A model generated the notes under the pieces. That model did not search any database, had not been told where the DNA came from, and saw nothing but the letters and a program-made list of their open reading frames with translations. A stretch of 64,000 nucleotides of DNA from DAIDJD01 sp035485275 (GTDB taxonomy: Bacteria > Oederibacteriota > JAJYGY01 > DAIDJD01). This document shows positions 24,831-33,965 of this stretch, piece by piece; the stretch's first letter is position 1; each line of letters begins with the position of its first letter. The stretch is taken from positions 62,001 through 126,000 of the forward strand of contig DATHOE010000034.1 in NCBI GenBank assembly GCA_035485275.1, given 5' to 3'. A program made the position numbers and the translations under genes.

Positions 24831-26156
24831 ATGAAAAAAACCGTTTCCTCGCTCGCCCTGACCGCCCTCGTCTCCGGCTTCGCCCTCCTTCCCGGCATGG
24901 CCCACGCCTACGGCGCGGCCGGCGTCGTGTCCGCCCCCATCCTGGAGCTGCCCATGGGCGTCCGGGGGGAGGGCATGGGCGAGGCCTTCACCGGCATCGC
25001 CGACGACGTGAACTCGGTCTACTACAACCCCGCCGGCCTGACGGCCCTGGATTCGGTGCAGTTGGAGCTCATGAACATCCAGAGCTTCGGCGGCGTCCAG
25101 TACGAGAACATCGGACTGGCCACGCCCACGGACATGCTGGGCGTGAACGTGTGGAGCACCTTCGCCCTCAGCTACACCCTGGTGAACGTGGACGACACGC
25201 CTCTGACCCTTGAGGACCCCAGCGGCGCCTTCCTGCAGACGCCCTACAGCTTCACGGCCGGCTACAGCGTTCTGACCTTGAGCTACGCCTGGCAGGCCAC
25301 CCAGGCCTTCTCGGTCGGCATGACGGTCAAGGCCATCAACCAGAAGGTCTACACCTCCGAGGGCTGGGGCGTGGCCGCGGACCTGGGCGTGATGACCCGC
25401 CAGTTCGACGGCTTGAGCGCGGGCGCGGACCTGGAGAACGTGGGCACCTCGCCGGAGCCGAACACCACCCTGCCGACCGAGCTGCGCATGGGGTTGGGCT
25501 ACGACTGGGAGAACCCCTTCACCGGCGAGCAGAACGCGGACAAGATGCTCTTCGACGCGGACCTGATCATGCCGGTGGTGCCCGTGGACCAGGAATGGGA
25601 GCTCAACGTCGGCGGCGAATACACCCACGACTTCGGCAAGCAATACGGGGTCCTGCGCGCGGGCTACGAATTCCCGCAGACCGTGCTGGGCGCCCAATCG
25701 AGCTTCTCCGTGGGCGGCGGCATCGGCACCCACATCAGCGGCATGGACCTGTCCCTGGACTATTCCTGGACCCCCTACGGCGAGCTGGGCGACCAGCAGC
25801 GCATCGCCCTGACCGGGACCTTCGGCGCCAAGCTCCGGACGCCGGCGGCGCCCAAGGGGAACTACCTCTATCCGCCGGACAACGTGGTCGCGCAGGCCGG
25901 CCCCCGTTCCGCCCGCATCAGCTGGGACCCCCAGAAAGGGAAGGTGGACGGCTACGATATCTACATGTCCTACAGCCCCAACGCCAAGGAATGGACCCGC
26001 CTGAACAAGGCCCCCATCACCAGCACCTCCATGACGGTGAAGAACCTATACGCCGGCTACAAGGTCTACTTCTGCGTGTCGACCCTGGCCCACAAGTCCG
26101 GCGAGGTGTACCGCGAAAGCGACAAGTCCAAGGTCGTGGTGGTGACCCCCTACTGA
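24831..26156 (+). CDS. PorV/UPF0164-family outer-membrane protein with C-terminal FN3 domain
   Basis: A 441-residue protein with signal peptide (residues 1-24, cleavage near AHA/YGAAG), then the PorV-type motif VRGEGMGEAFTGIADD with YYNPAGL, and a barrel to ~335. One FN3-like domain follows (~345-440, PPDNVVAQAGPRSARISWD and GYDIYMSYSP). It is the shortest and most canonical of the three PorV-like proteins here. It starts two bases after the stop of the Thr-Pro surface protein. That tight pairing suggests the barrel exports, anchors or shuttles its neighbour, as PorV does for type 9 cargo, but this is inference. Confidence 0.8.
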   Translation: MKKTVSSLALTALVSGFALLPGMAHAYGAAGVVSAPILELPMGVRGEGMGEAFTGIADDVNSVYYNPAGLTALDSVQLELMNIQSFGGVQYENIGLATPTDMLGVNVWSTFALSYTLVNVDDTPLTLEDPSGAFLQTPYSFTAGYSVLTLSYAWQATQAFSVGMTVKAINQKVYTSEGWGVAADLGVMTRQFDGLSAGADLENVGTSPEPNTTLPTELRMGLGYDWENPFTGEQNADKMLFDADLIMPVVPVDQEWELNVGGEYTHDFGKQYGVLRAGYEFPQTVLGAQSSFSVGGGIGTHISGMDLSLDYSWTPYGELGDQQRIALTGTFGAKLRTPAAPKGNYLYPPDNVVAQAGPRSARISWDPQKGKVDGYDIYMSYSPNAKEWTRLNKAPITSTSMTVKNLYAGYKVYFCVSTLAHKSGEVYRESDKSKVVVVTPY

Positions 26157-26193
26157 GTTCAAGGGGCGAAACCCGCCTGGAATCCAAGAAAAG

Positions 26194-26224
26194 CCCCGCT
26201 TTGAGCGGGGTTTTTCTTTTTTTT
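26194..26224 (+). terminator. Rho-independent terminator ending the flgM-PorV unit
   Basis: CCCCGCT-TTG-AGCGGGG, a 7-bp stem with 3-base loop, then TTTTTCTTTTTTTT. It is the strongest terminator in the window, 38 bases past the PorV stop. Confidence 0.95.
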
Positions 26225-26251
26225 GGGCTTCGCCGCCGCGGGGCGCTTACC

Positions 26252-26280
26252 TTGACGCTCCCTGTTCCCGCCCTTAAACT
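26252..26280 (+). promoter_or_regulatory. Sigma-70-type promoter for the giant repeat protein
   Basis: TTGACG, a 17-base spacer, then TAAACT. Predicted start near 26287, a 44-base leader to ATG 26331. Confidence 0.6.
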
Positions 26281-26330
26281 GCCACGGGCGTCAGCGGCGC
26301 CCTTTATGCCACTTTTTAGCGGAATGGTGC

Positions 26331-29300
26331 ATGTTCGGTTTTGTCGGCCGCCAGGACCTCGAAAAAGAGATCGCGCTCCCCTTCAAGGTCGTCCTTGAGG
26401 CCCGGGACGACGGCTATTTTTTGGCCAAAGTCCCAGGCCTGCCGGGCTGCACGGCGCGCGGACGCAGCAAGAGCGAGGCCCTGAAGAACGCGGAACAGGC
26501 GGTGCGTCTTCGCCTGGGCGGCGCCGCCGCCGCGGCCTTTGAGGTCGTCTGGGAGGACCCGGCCCAGAAGGTGGTGCATTGCGCCCTGCCCTTTTTCGGG
26601 CGCCTGGTCGCGGCCACCAACCGCGACAGCAGCCTGGCCTCCACCAGCGGCGATTTCGGATCCTGGACCGCGGGCCAGGTGGGCAAGGCCGGCCCCGGCA
26701 GGGGCGCGGCCGATTCGCAGCGCCCCGACGCCGAGGAGGGCGGCGCGGACGGCCTGCTGGACTACACCCCCCAGGTCTACTGCCTGGCGGCCTACAGCGG
26801 CACGGGCGTGGCGAAACTCTACGCCGGAACCTCCTCGTCGGGGTCCATCTACGAGAGCATGGACGGCCTGGGCTGGGAGCTGAGCACCGCCACGGGCGAG
26901 GACCGAGTCCACTGCCTGGCGGAGTTCCGCGGTCGCCTCTACGCCGGCACCTCGGGCCAGGCCAAGCTGTTCTGCTACACCGGGAGCCACTGGTCGCCCG
27001 TGTACCGCGGCGGCGAGACGGCCATCACCGCGGCCGCGGAGTTCCACGGCGAGCTCTTCATCGGGACCTACCCAAGCGGCCACATCTACGCCAGCGCCGA
27101 CGGCATCAACTGGCACCTGGCCTTCGACAGCGGCCAGACCTTCGTGCGCAGCCTGGCCGAGTTCGACGGCGCCCTCTACGCCGCCACCAGCAAGGCCGGC
27201 GGCGGGGCGGTGTTCCGCAGCGACAACGGCCTGCGCTGGGAGAAGGTCTTCGAGACCAAGGACCCCAATTTCTACTGCCTGCACGTGTTCCACCACGCCC
27301 TGTGGCTGGGCAGCGGCAACCAGGGGCGCCTCTACCGCAGCCAGGACGGCTCGGCCTGGACCCTGGCCGCGGCCCTCGAGGACGAGGGCATCCGCGGCAT
27401 GGCCTCCTACGACGGCCGGCTCTACCTGGCCACGGAGGGCCGCGGCCGCATCTACCGTTCCGCGTTCGCCGACACGCCGCCGCCCATCCTGTCCGACATA
27501 CGCTTCCACGACGTGACCAGCCATTCCGCGGTGGTGAGCTGGCGCACGGACCGCCCCAGCGACGGGCGCGTGCTCTACGGCGTGGACGAGCTGCTGGACA
27601 GCGTGCACGCCTCCGCCTTCTCCACCGAGCACCGGCTGGCCCTCAGCTACCTCAAGGCCCACACCCTCTACCGCGTCCAGGTCCTGTCCCGCGGCTCCGA
27701 CGGCAGCGAGGCCGGCTTCAGCGGGGACCTGAGCTTCAGCACCGGCGGCGCCGAGACCGCTTCCTTGAGCTCCGGCACCCACCCCCTGGGGGAGGCATGG
27801 TCCGCCCAGGGCGAGGTGCTGATGCAGTGGTTCCCGCCCGAGGGCGTTCCGCGCTTCCACTGGTGCGTGGACCACAGCCCGGAGACCCTGCCCGAGCCGG
27901 GCTCGCCCGGCGTGCGCGCCACGACCGAACGCTCGGCCTCCTTCGACCTGGAGGAGGAGGGCCTGTGGTGGTTCCACCTGCGCTGCGAGGACCGGGCGGG
28001 CAACCTCGGCTCCGCCGCCTCCCACTACCGCCTGGGCGTGGACCTGGTGGCCGCCCCGCCGCGCCTGGCCTCCCCCAGCCACGCCGAAGGGGCCTGGAGC
28101 AACAACCCCAAGGCCGTGTTCACCTGGGAGTCCCCGGCCGACCTGTCGGGGATCGTCGGATACTGCGTCCTGCTGGACCGGAAGAAGGCCAGCCTGCCCA
28201 CGCTGGCCACGGGGATCCGCATCGAGGAGCCCCGCTACACCGTGGAGCTGCCCGAGGACGGCGAGTGGTGGCTCCACGTCGTGAGCATGGACGCCGCCGG
28301 AAACGTGGGCGCTGAAGCGGCCCACTATTCCCTGAAGCTGGACCGCCGCGCGGATCCGCCATCGGTCGAATCCGGCTCCCATCCCGACCCTTCCCGCTGG
28401 TTCAACACGGCCCAGATACTGCTGCATTGGGAGGCCCCCTCGGACCTCTCCGGCGTCACCGGCTACTACACCCTCCTGGACCAGCGGCCCGAAAGCGTGC
28501 CCAGCGCCCACACCGGCGCCTTCACCGCCCTGCAGTCCCTCTCCTACAACGGCAAGACCGACGGGATCTGGTATTTCCACATCGTCAGCGCGGACGCCGC
28601 GGGCAACGTGGGGACCGAGGCCGCCCACTACTGCATCCGCATCGACACCTGGGCGGCGCCCCCGGAGATCTCCTCCCCCACCCATCCCTCCGGCACCTGG
28701 GTGCCCTCGGGGCGCGTGGTCTTCGAGCTCAAGCCGCCCGCTGACCTCTCCGGGACCCTGGGCTACTACTGGCTCCTGGACAAGGACCCCCAGGGCACGC
28801 CGGGCGCGGAGCGCGGCGCCTACACCCACGAGCGCAGCCTGGAGTTCAACGACCTGGCCGACGGCCTGTGGCACCTGCACGTCGTCAGCAAGGACGCCGC
28901 CGGCAACGTCGGGGGCGAGGCGGCCCATTGCGCCGTGCGCATCGACACCGAGGCGAAGCCGCCCATGCTGCGGCCCTTCGGGTCGTCGGAGGAATGGACC
29001 CAGAAGCGGCAGGGGGAGATGAGCTGGGAGGCGCCCGAGGACCTCAGCGGGGTGGCCCAGTATTGGTGGATATTGGACCAGGACCCGGCGACCGTCCCGA
29101 CGGCCCACAGCGGCACGCGCTGCCTGGAGACGCGGGTGCGCGTGGAGGCGCCCCAGGACGGCCTGTGGTGGTTCCACGTCGTGACCGAGGACCGCGCCGG
29201 CAACGTGGGCCGCGAGGCGGCCCATTGCCGGCTCAAGGTGGACACCGAGGCCCTCGCGCCGCGCCTGTTCTGCCCGACGCACCCGGACCGCAAGGCCTGG

Positions 29301-32300
29301 AGCAACCACACGCGGCCGCGCTTCGAGTGGCACGAGCCCGAGGACAGCTCGGGCATCGCCGGTTACTACTGGAGCTTCGACCAGGACGAGGGCACGGTGC
29401 CCTCCGCGGCCACGGGCGTGTACACCACGGAGCGCTACGCGGTGGTGGACCGCGGCGTGGAGTCCGAAGGGGAGTGGTGGTTCCACGTCACCAGCCGCGA
29501 CCGGGCCGGCAACGTGGGCCTGGAGGCTTCGCACTGGCCGGTGCGCGTCGACACCACGGCGCAGCCCCCCGCGCTGCGCTCCTCCACGCATCCGGACCGC
29601 AACGCCTGGAGCAAGAACCCCAATCCGGTCTTCGAGTGGGACGCGCCCAAGGACTACAGCGGCATCGCGGGCTATTTCTACGTGCTTAACCGCAGCCCCA
29701 ACACCCTGCCCTCGGAGTCCAACGGCGCCTGGACCGAGGACTGCCGCGCGGTCTTCTCCGGGCTCGAGGACGGGATGTGGACCCTGCACGTGGTGTCCAA
29801 GGACCGCTGCGGCAACGTCGGGCCGGACGCCGCCCACTACGGCATCCGCATCGACACCCAGGCCCTGCCGCCCCAGGTGAGCTCCCCCACCCACCCCGAG
29901 GGCGCCTGGACCCGCAACGCCGCGCCCACCTTCACCTGGACCCCGCCCCAGGACGCCGCCGGCGTGGCCGGCTACTACTACGCCCTGGACCGCGAGCCGG
30001 CCACGGTGCCGGCCCCGCCCAAGGCCCAGTACACCACCGCCACCCAGGTCAGCTTCCCGAAGCTGCAGGACGGCCTGTGGATCTTCCACATCGTCACCGC
30101 CGACGCGGCCGGCAACGTCGGCACGCGCGCCGCCCACCACAGCATCCGCATCGACACGGCCGCGGGCCTGGCCAAGCTCAGCAGCGCCGGGCACCCGGAC
30201 CAGGCGCAGTGGTACAGGGACCCCAACCCCATCGTGTCTTGGACCCCGCCCAACGACCCCAGCGGCATCGGCGGCTATTACTGGAGCGTGGACCAGCAGC
30301 CCGACACCGTGCCGGGCCTGCAGGGCCGCTGGACCACCGAGACCCAGGCCGCGCCCGGGCCCCTGCCCGACGGCGAGTGGTGCTTCCACGTCTCCACCAA
30401 GGACGGGGCCGGCAACCTCTCGACGGAGGCCTCCCACTTCCGCCTGCGCATCGACACGCAGGCGCCCAAGCCGCGCGTGTACAGCAAGAGCCACCCCGAC
30501 CCGGCCGCCTGGGGAGCCTCGGCCAGCCCCAGCTTCGTGTGGGAGGACGGCGACGACGCCTCCGGCATCGCCGGGCACTTCTGGGTCTTCGACAACAACG
30601 CCAACGCGCCGGTGGTCCCGGGCCAGGCGCAGTGGACCACGGAGGCCGGCGTGACCTTGCCGCCCCAGAAGGACGGCATCTGGACCTTCGCGCTGGCGGC
30701 CAAGGACCGCGCCGGCAACGTCAGCGAGCCGGTGCGGGTGGGGGTCAAGATCGAGACCCAGCCGCCCAGCTCCAAGCTGGAGCCTTTGCCGGCCCTGTGC
30801 GCCAAAAAGAGCTTCGAGGTCCGCTGGAAGGGCGAGGACCGCGTCAGCGGGGTGGCCCATTACGACGTGCAGGTGCGGGAGGGGGAGAAGGGCCCCTGGC
30901 GCCCCTGGCAGACCGAGACGACCGCCACCTCCGCGCAATACGCGGGCAAGGACGGCGTGGACGTGGCCTTCCGGGTGCGCGCGCACGACCGGGCCGGCAA
31001 CGCCGAACCCTGGCCCCTGCAGGGCCCCTGGGTCCACACCCTGGTGGACCTGAGCCCGCCCGAGCCCGTGGTGAACCTGGACGCCAAGCCCGGCCCCGGC
31101 GGCAGCGTCAACCTGAGCTGGTCCCCGGCCCTGGATTCCGGCAGTGGCGTGGGCGGCTACGAAGTGTGGCGCGGCTCCAACGCCCAGGAGCAGGGGACCT
31201 GCGTCAGCCCCCCGGGCGGCGTGGACAAGGCCGCCTTCACGGATCCGGGCAAGGACCTCGAGGACGGCGCGCTCTACCACTACGCCGTGCTGCCCTTTGA
31301 CAAGGCCGGCAACAAGCGCAAGGAGGGCAACCCGCGGGTTTCCTGCGTCTGCGACCGGACCGCGCTCGTCCCGTCCTTAAGCTCGCCCACCCATCCGGAC
31401 CCGCGTGAGTGGAGCCGCCAGACGACCGCCCTGCTGCGCTGGGAGCAGCCTGAGGACGCGTCCGGGATCGCGGGCTACTACTGGACCCTGGACCAGAGCC
31501 CCGACTCCCTGCCCAACCCCGCCGCGGCGAAGTTCGTGGAGAAGCCGGAACTGGAGCTGGCCGGGCTCAAGGACGGCGCCTGGGTGGCGCACGTGGCCAC
31601 CAAGGACCTGGCGGGCAACCTCTCCAAGGAGGCGGGCCACTACCGCCTCAACATCGACACCCAGCCCCCGCCCGCGCCGGTGGTGCGTTCCACCACGCAC
31701 GGCTCCGAGGCCTGGTCCGAGGAGGCCGACGCGGAGTTCCAGTGGAGCGTGCCGCCCGACGCCTCCAAGATCGCCGGCTACTACTGGCTGGTGGACCAGG
31801 CGCCCGCGACCGTGCCCGGCCCCCCGGCCGCGGCCGGGGGCAGCCGCTACAGCACGAGCCCGGCGGCCTCGGTGAAGGGCCTGGCGGACGGCGTCTGGTG
31901 GTTCCACGTGGCGGCCATGGACCGCGCCGGGAACGCGGGCGTCCAGGCCGGCCATTACTGCGTGCGTGTCACCCACGGCCCGCCGCCGCCGCCATTGAGC
32001 TCGCCCACCCATCCGCGGCCGGAGGAGGGCTACGCCAACCGCACGGCCGTGTTCCATTGGTCCACGCCCCAGTCCCGCACGCCCGTCTCCGCCTGGCACT
32101 ACTGCCTGGACCAGATCCCGGACACGGTGCCCGACCAGCGCGCCGCGCGCACCACCGAGCTGCGCGCGGAATTCAACGATCTGGCCGCGGGCGACTGGTG
32201 GTTCCACATCGTCAGCGTTGGTCCCGACGGCGGCCTGGGCCGCCTCGCCTCGCACTTCCCGGCGCGCGTGCGTAGCGCCGGCTCCCTGCAGGGCCAGGTG

Positions 32301-32798
32301 ACCAAGCCCAACGGCATGCTGCCCCAGGAGGGCGCGCTGCTGGAGGTCTTCCGCCAGGGGAAAAGCGTGGCCAAGACCGCCGCGGGCAAGGACGGGCGCT
32401 TCCGTTTCGACGGCCTGGATCCGGGCGAGGTCCTGGTGAAGCTGGACTTGGCGGGCCTGCCTTCGCTCCTGGTCGACGGCGTCAAGCTCGACGGCGCCTC
32501 CTCCACCCTGAACCTGAGCTGCGAATGCATGGCCTGGCCCTCGCCCACCGAAGGGGCGGCCCAGATCCGCTTCGCGGTGCTGGCCAGGGAGCCGGGCAAG
32601 GTGGGCCTGAAGCTGTACACCGAGACCGGGCAGGGCCTGGGGGAGATGGAGGCCGCCGCCCCCCGCGCGGGCTACGTGAAGCTGACCTGGAACTGCTCCG
32701 AGGCCCCCGCCGGGAGCCTGCTGTGGCAGGCCACGGTGACGTCCGCGGACGGCAAAGCCGTCAAATTTCCCATCCGCAAGCTCAGGATCAGCCGCTGA
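26331..32798 (+). CDS. Giant (2155-residue) repeat protein with N-terminal HicB-like domain, six-bladed propeller-like region and ~15 Ig/FN3-like modules
   Basis: Domain order: a HicB/UPF0150-like fold (residues ~15-65, DDGYFLAKVPGLPGC and SEALKNAEQAVRL); a linker; six ~48-residue beta-propeller-like repeats (~145-380, LYAGTSSSGSIYES type); an FN3-like domain (~385-473); and about fifteen ~100-residue modules (~478-1983). Typical module elements are SSPTHP, WSNNP, SGIAGYYW, DQ..TVP, WWFHV, D.AGNVG, EAAHY and RIDT. A carboxypeptidase-regulatory-like domain follows (~1985-2050), then a YPNPF-related terminal Ig-like domain (WPSPTEGAAQIRF). It looks like a surface adhesin or scaffold, yet there is no signal peptide and no in-frame ATG, GTG or TTG is visible just upstream. 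It has its own promoter and stands alone. Modules 11 and 12 are divergent FN3-like. Function unknown. Confidence 0.72.
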   Translation: MFGFVGRQDLEKEIALPFKVVLEARDDGYFLAKVPGLPGCTARGRSKSEALKNAEQAVRLRLGGAAAAAFEVVWEDPAQKVVHCALPFFGRLVAATNRDSSLASTSGDFGSWTAGQVGKAGPGRGAADSQRPDAEEGGADGLLDYTPQVYCLAAYSGTGVAKLYAGTSSSGSIYESMDGLGWELSTATGEDRVHCLAEFRGRLYAGTSGQAKLFCYTGSHWSPVYRGGETAITAAAEFHGELFIGTYPSGHIYASADGINWHLAFDSGQTFVRSLAEFDGALYAATSKAGGGAVFRSDNGLRWEKVFETKDPNFYCLHVFHHALWLGSGNQGRLYRSQDGSAWTLAAALEDEGIRGMASYDGRLYLATEGRGRIYRSAFADTPPPILSDIRFHDVTSHSAVVSWRTDRPSDGRVLYGVDELLDSVHASAFSTEHRLALSYLKAHTLYRVQVLSRGSDGSEAGFSGDLSFSTGGAETASLSSGTHPLGEAWSAQGEVLMQWFPPEGVPRFHWCVDHSPETLPEPGSPGVRATTERSASFDLEEEGLWWFHLRCEDRAGNLGSAASHYRLGVDLVAAPPRLASPSHAEGAWSNNPKAVFTWESPADLSGIVGYCVLLDRKKASLPTLATGIRIEEPRYTVELPEDGEWWLHVVSMDAAGNVGAEAAHYSLKLDRRADPPSVESGSHPDPSRWFNTAQILLHWEAPSDLSGVTGYYTLLDQRPESVPSAHTGAFTALQSLSYNGKTDGIWYFHIVSADAAGNVGTEAAHYCIRIDTWAAPPEISSPTHPSGTWVPSGRVVFELKPPADLSGTLGYYWLLDKDPQGTPGAERGAYTHERSLEFNDLADGLWHLHVVSKDAAGNVGGEAAHCAVRIDTEAKPPMLRPFGSSEEWTQKRQGEMSWEAPEDLSGVAQYWWILDQDPATVPTAHSGTRCLETRVRVEAPQDGLWWFHVVTEDRAGNVGREAAHCRLKVDTEALAPRLFCPTHPDRKAWSNHTRPRFEWHEPEDSSGIAGYYWSFDQDEGTVPSAATGVYTTERYAVVDRGVESEGEWWFHVTSRDRAGNVGLEASHWPVRVDTTAQPPALRSSTHPDRNAWSKNPNPVFEWDAPKDYSGIAGYFYVLNRSPNTLPSESNGAWTEDCRAVFSGLEDGMWTLHVVSKDRCGNVGPDAAHYGIRIDTQALPPQVSSPTHPEGAWTRNAAPTFTWTPPQDAAGVAGYYYALDREPATVPAPPKAQYTTATQVSFPKLQDGLWIFHIVTADAAGNVGTRAAHHSIRIDTAAGLAKLSSAGHPDQAQWYRDPNPIVSWTPPNDPSGIGGYYWSVDQQPDTVPGLQGRWTTETQAAPGPLPDGEWCFHVSTKDGAGNLSTEASHFRLRIDTQAPKPRVYSKSHPDPAAWGASASPSFVWEDGDDASGIAGHFWVFDNNANAPVVPGQAQWTTEAGVTLPPQKDGIWTFALAAKDRAGNVSEPVRVGVKIETQPPSSKLEPLPALCAKKSFEVRWKGEDRVSGVAHYDVQVREGEKGPWRPWQTETTATSAQYAGKDGVDVAFRVRAHDRAGNAEPWPLQGPWVHTLVDLSPPEPVVNLDAKPGPGGSVNLSWSPALDSGSGVGGYEVWRGSNAQEQGTCVSPPGGVDKAAFTDPGKDLEDGALYHYAVLPFDKAGNKRKEGNPRVSCVCDRTALVPSLSSPTHPDPREWSRQTTALLRWEQPEDASGIAGYYWTLDQSPDSLPNPAAAKFVEKPELELAGLKDGAWVAHVATKDLAGNLSKEAGHYRLNIDTQPPPAPVVRSTTHGSEAWSEEADAEFQWSVPPDASKIAGYYWLVDQAPATVPGPPAAAGGSRYSTSPAASVKGLADGVWWFHVAAMDRAGNAGVQAGHYCVRVTHGPPPPPLSSPTHPRPEEGYANRTAVFHWSTPQSRTPVSAWHYCLDQIPDTVPDQRAARTTELRAEFNDLAAGDWWFHIVSVGPDGGLGRLASHFPARVRSAGSLQGQVTKPNGMLPQEGALLEVFRQGKSVAKTAAGKDGRFRFDGLDPGEVLVKLDLAGLPSLLVDGVKLDGASSTLNLSCECMAWPSPTEGAAQIRFAVLAREPGKVGLKLYTETGQGLGEMEAAAPRAGYVKLTWNCSEAPAGSLLWQATVTSADGKAVKFPIRKLRISR
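27763..32278 (+). repeat. Tandem ~300-bp coding repeats, about 15 units
   Basis: Each unit encodes one module from a SSPTHP-like start to an RIDT-like end. Thirteen units keep the WWFHV and AGNVG-type motifs; two (near residues 1475-1685 of the protein) are degenerate. Protein divergence between copies is substantial, so the array is old rather than recently expanded. Confidence 0.8.
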
Positions 32799-32829
32799 TT
32801 TGGGCATCCCAGGCGGGGCGCGATGCGTA

Positions 32830-32835
32830 TATAAT
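32830..32835 (+). promoter_or_regulatory. Candidate -10 element for the trx-bio operon
   Basis: A perfect TATAAT 61 bases before the thioredoxin ATG. I see no good -35 at 16-18 bases, so an activator may be needed. Confidence 0.4.
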
Positions 32836-32895
32836 CTGCGGACGGTAAAAAGGTTCATAGGGGCCGCTTTCGTGGCCCCGCACAGCGGAGGAAGT

Positions 32896-33222
32896 ATGGG
32901 AAAGGCGATGACCATCACGCAAGCGAACTTCAAAACCGAGGTTCTTGATTCCAAGCAGCCTGTCTTGATCGATTTTTGGGCCGAGTGGTGCGGGCCCTGC
33001 CGCATGGTGGGCCCCATGGTCGAGGAACTGGCCGGGGAATACGCGGGCAAGGCCAAGGTGGGCAAGATCGACGTGGACCACGAGCAGGACCTGGCCCAGA
33101 ATTTCTCGGTGAGCTCGATCCCGACCCTGCTGGTCATCAAGGGCGGCAAGGTCGTGGGCAGCCGGGTCGGCGTCGGCAGCAAGGCCGACCTGTCCAAGAT
33201 GCTGGATGAGGCTTTGCGCTGA
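32896..33222 (+). CDS. trxA: Thioredoxin
   Basis: A 108-residue cytoplasmic thioredoxin with the catalytic WCGPC motif near residue 34, a following Lys/Gly pattern, and the cis-proline segment SIPTLLVIKGG near residue 76. It reduces protein disulfides with electrons from thioredoxin reductase. ATG 32896 is fixed by a GGAGGAA site. Longer in-frame versions lack a ribosome site and precede the -10. Its stop is adjacent to or overlaps the next gene's start, so it probably leads the biotin operon. Confidence 0.95.
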   Translation: MGKAMTITQANFKTEVLDSKQPVLIDFWAEWCGPCRMVGPMVEELAGEYAGKAKVGKIDVDHEQDLAQNFSVSSIPTLLVIKGGKVVGSRVGVGSKADLSKMLDEALR

Positions 33223-33236
33223 ACGAAGCGTCTTTT

Positions 33237-33959
33237 TTGGTGACGGGCGCCACTTCCGTGCTGGGAAGGGCGCTTTTGCGCCGGCTCTGGGCGGACCCCG
33301 CCTGGGCCGGCTTTGTTTTTTACCTGGTGGGGAGGGATGGCTCCGCGCTGGAGGCCCTGTGCCTGGAGGCCGGGGCCGCCGGACGCGGGGCCGAGGCCCT
33401 GGCGCTGGACCTGGCCGAGCCCTCCGCCGGGGAAGCCTGCGCCCGCGCCCTGGCCGCGGCCCCTCCGCTGGGAGGCTTCGTGTTCGCGGCCGGAAGCGCC
33501 CAGGACCAGGTCCTGCCGCTGATGGCCGAAGCCGCCTTTGAGCGGGTGCTCAGGGTGAACCTGGGCTTCCACGCCGGACTGCTGAAATTTTTCCGCGGAC
33601 CCGGCCGCCTGGCCCCCGGCGCCCGCGGCCTGCTGGTTGGGTCCAACTCCGGCTTGCGCGGCCAAAAAGGCCAGGGCGCCTATGCCGCGGCCAAGGGAGG
33701 CCTGGTGGACCTGCTGGCCCTGGCCCCCCCCGGCCTGAGGATCAACGTGCTCCTGCCGCCCCTGATGCCCTCGCCCTTCCTGGACGCGCTCAAGCCCGCG
33801 GCCCGCGCGGAACTCTACGGGGCGCGCCTCATGGAGGACCCCGACCCGGCGGCCTCCTGCGCCGAGGCGGCGCTCTTCCTCCTGTCCGACCGCGCTTCCT
33901 ACATACACCGCCAGGTCATCCACGCCGACAGCCGCGTGGGCGCCCTGGGCTGGGACTGA
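33237..33959 (+). CDS. FabG-like short-chain dehydrogenase/reductase in biotin operon
   Basis: A ~240-residue SDR. It has the nucleotide-binding motif VTGATSVLGRAL at the very N-terminus and the catalytic Ser (GSNSGL) and YAAAK tetrad motif near residues 138-152. It likely reduces a 3-ketoacyl-ACP or related thioester with NAD(P)H. The start is uncertain: TTG 33237 and GTG 33240 lack a ribosome site, whereas CTG 33219, overlapping the trx stop, has GGATGAGG seven bases upstream and would add six residues (M/LNEASF). The ketoacyl synthase follows seven bases later. Together they look like a dedicated pimeloyl-chain module. Confidence 0.8.
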   Translation: MVTGATSVLGRALLRRLWADPAWAGFVFYLVGRDGSALEALCLEAGAAGRGAEALALDLAEPSAGEACARALAAAPPLGGFVFAAGSAQDQVLPLMAEAAFERVLRVNLGFHAGLLKFFRGPGRLAPGARGLLVGSNSGLRGQKGQGAYAAAKGGLVDLLALAPPGLRINVLLPPLMPSPFLDALKPAARAELYGARLMEDPDPAASCAEAALFLLSDRASYIHRQVIHADSRVGALGWD

Positions 33960-33965
33960 GGCGGC

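Noticed and set aside
26331..26530. A HicAB toxin-antitoxin module
   Set aside because: Only the HicB-like fold is present, fused in frame to a giant protein. No hicA-like mRNA interferase gene is adjacent on either strand.
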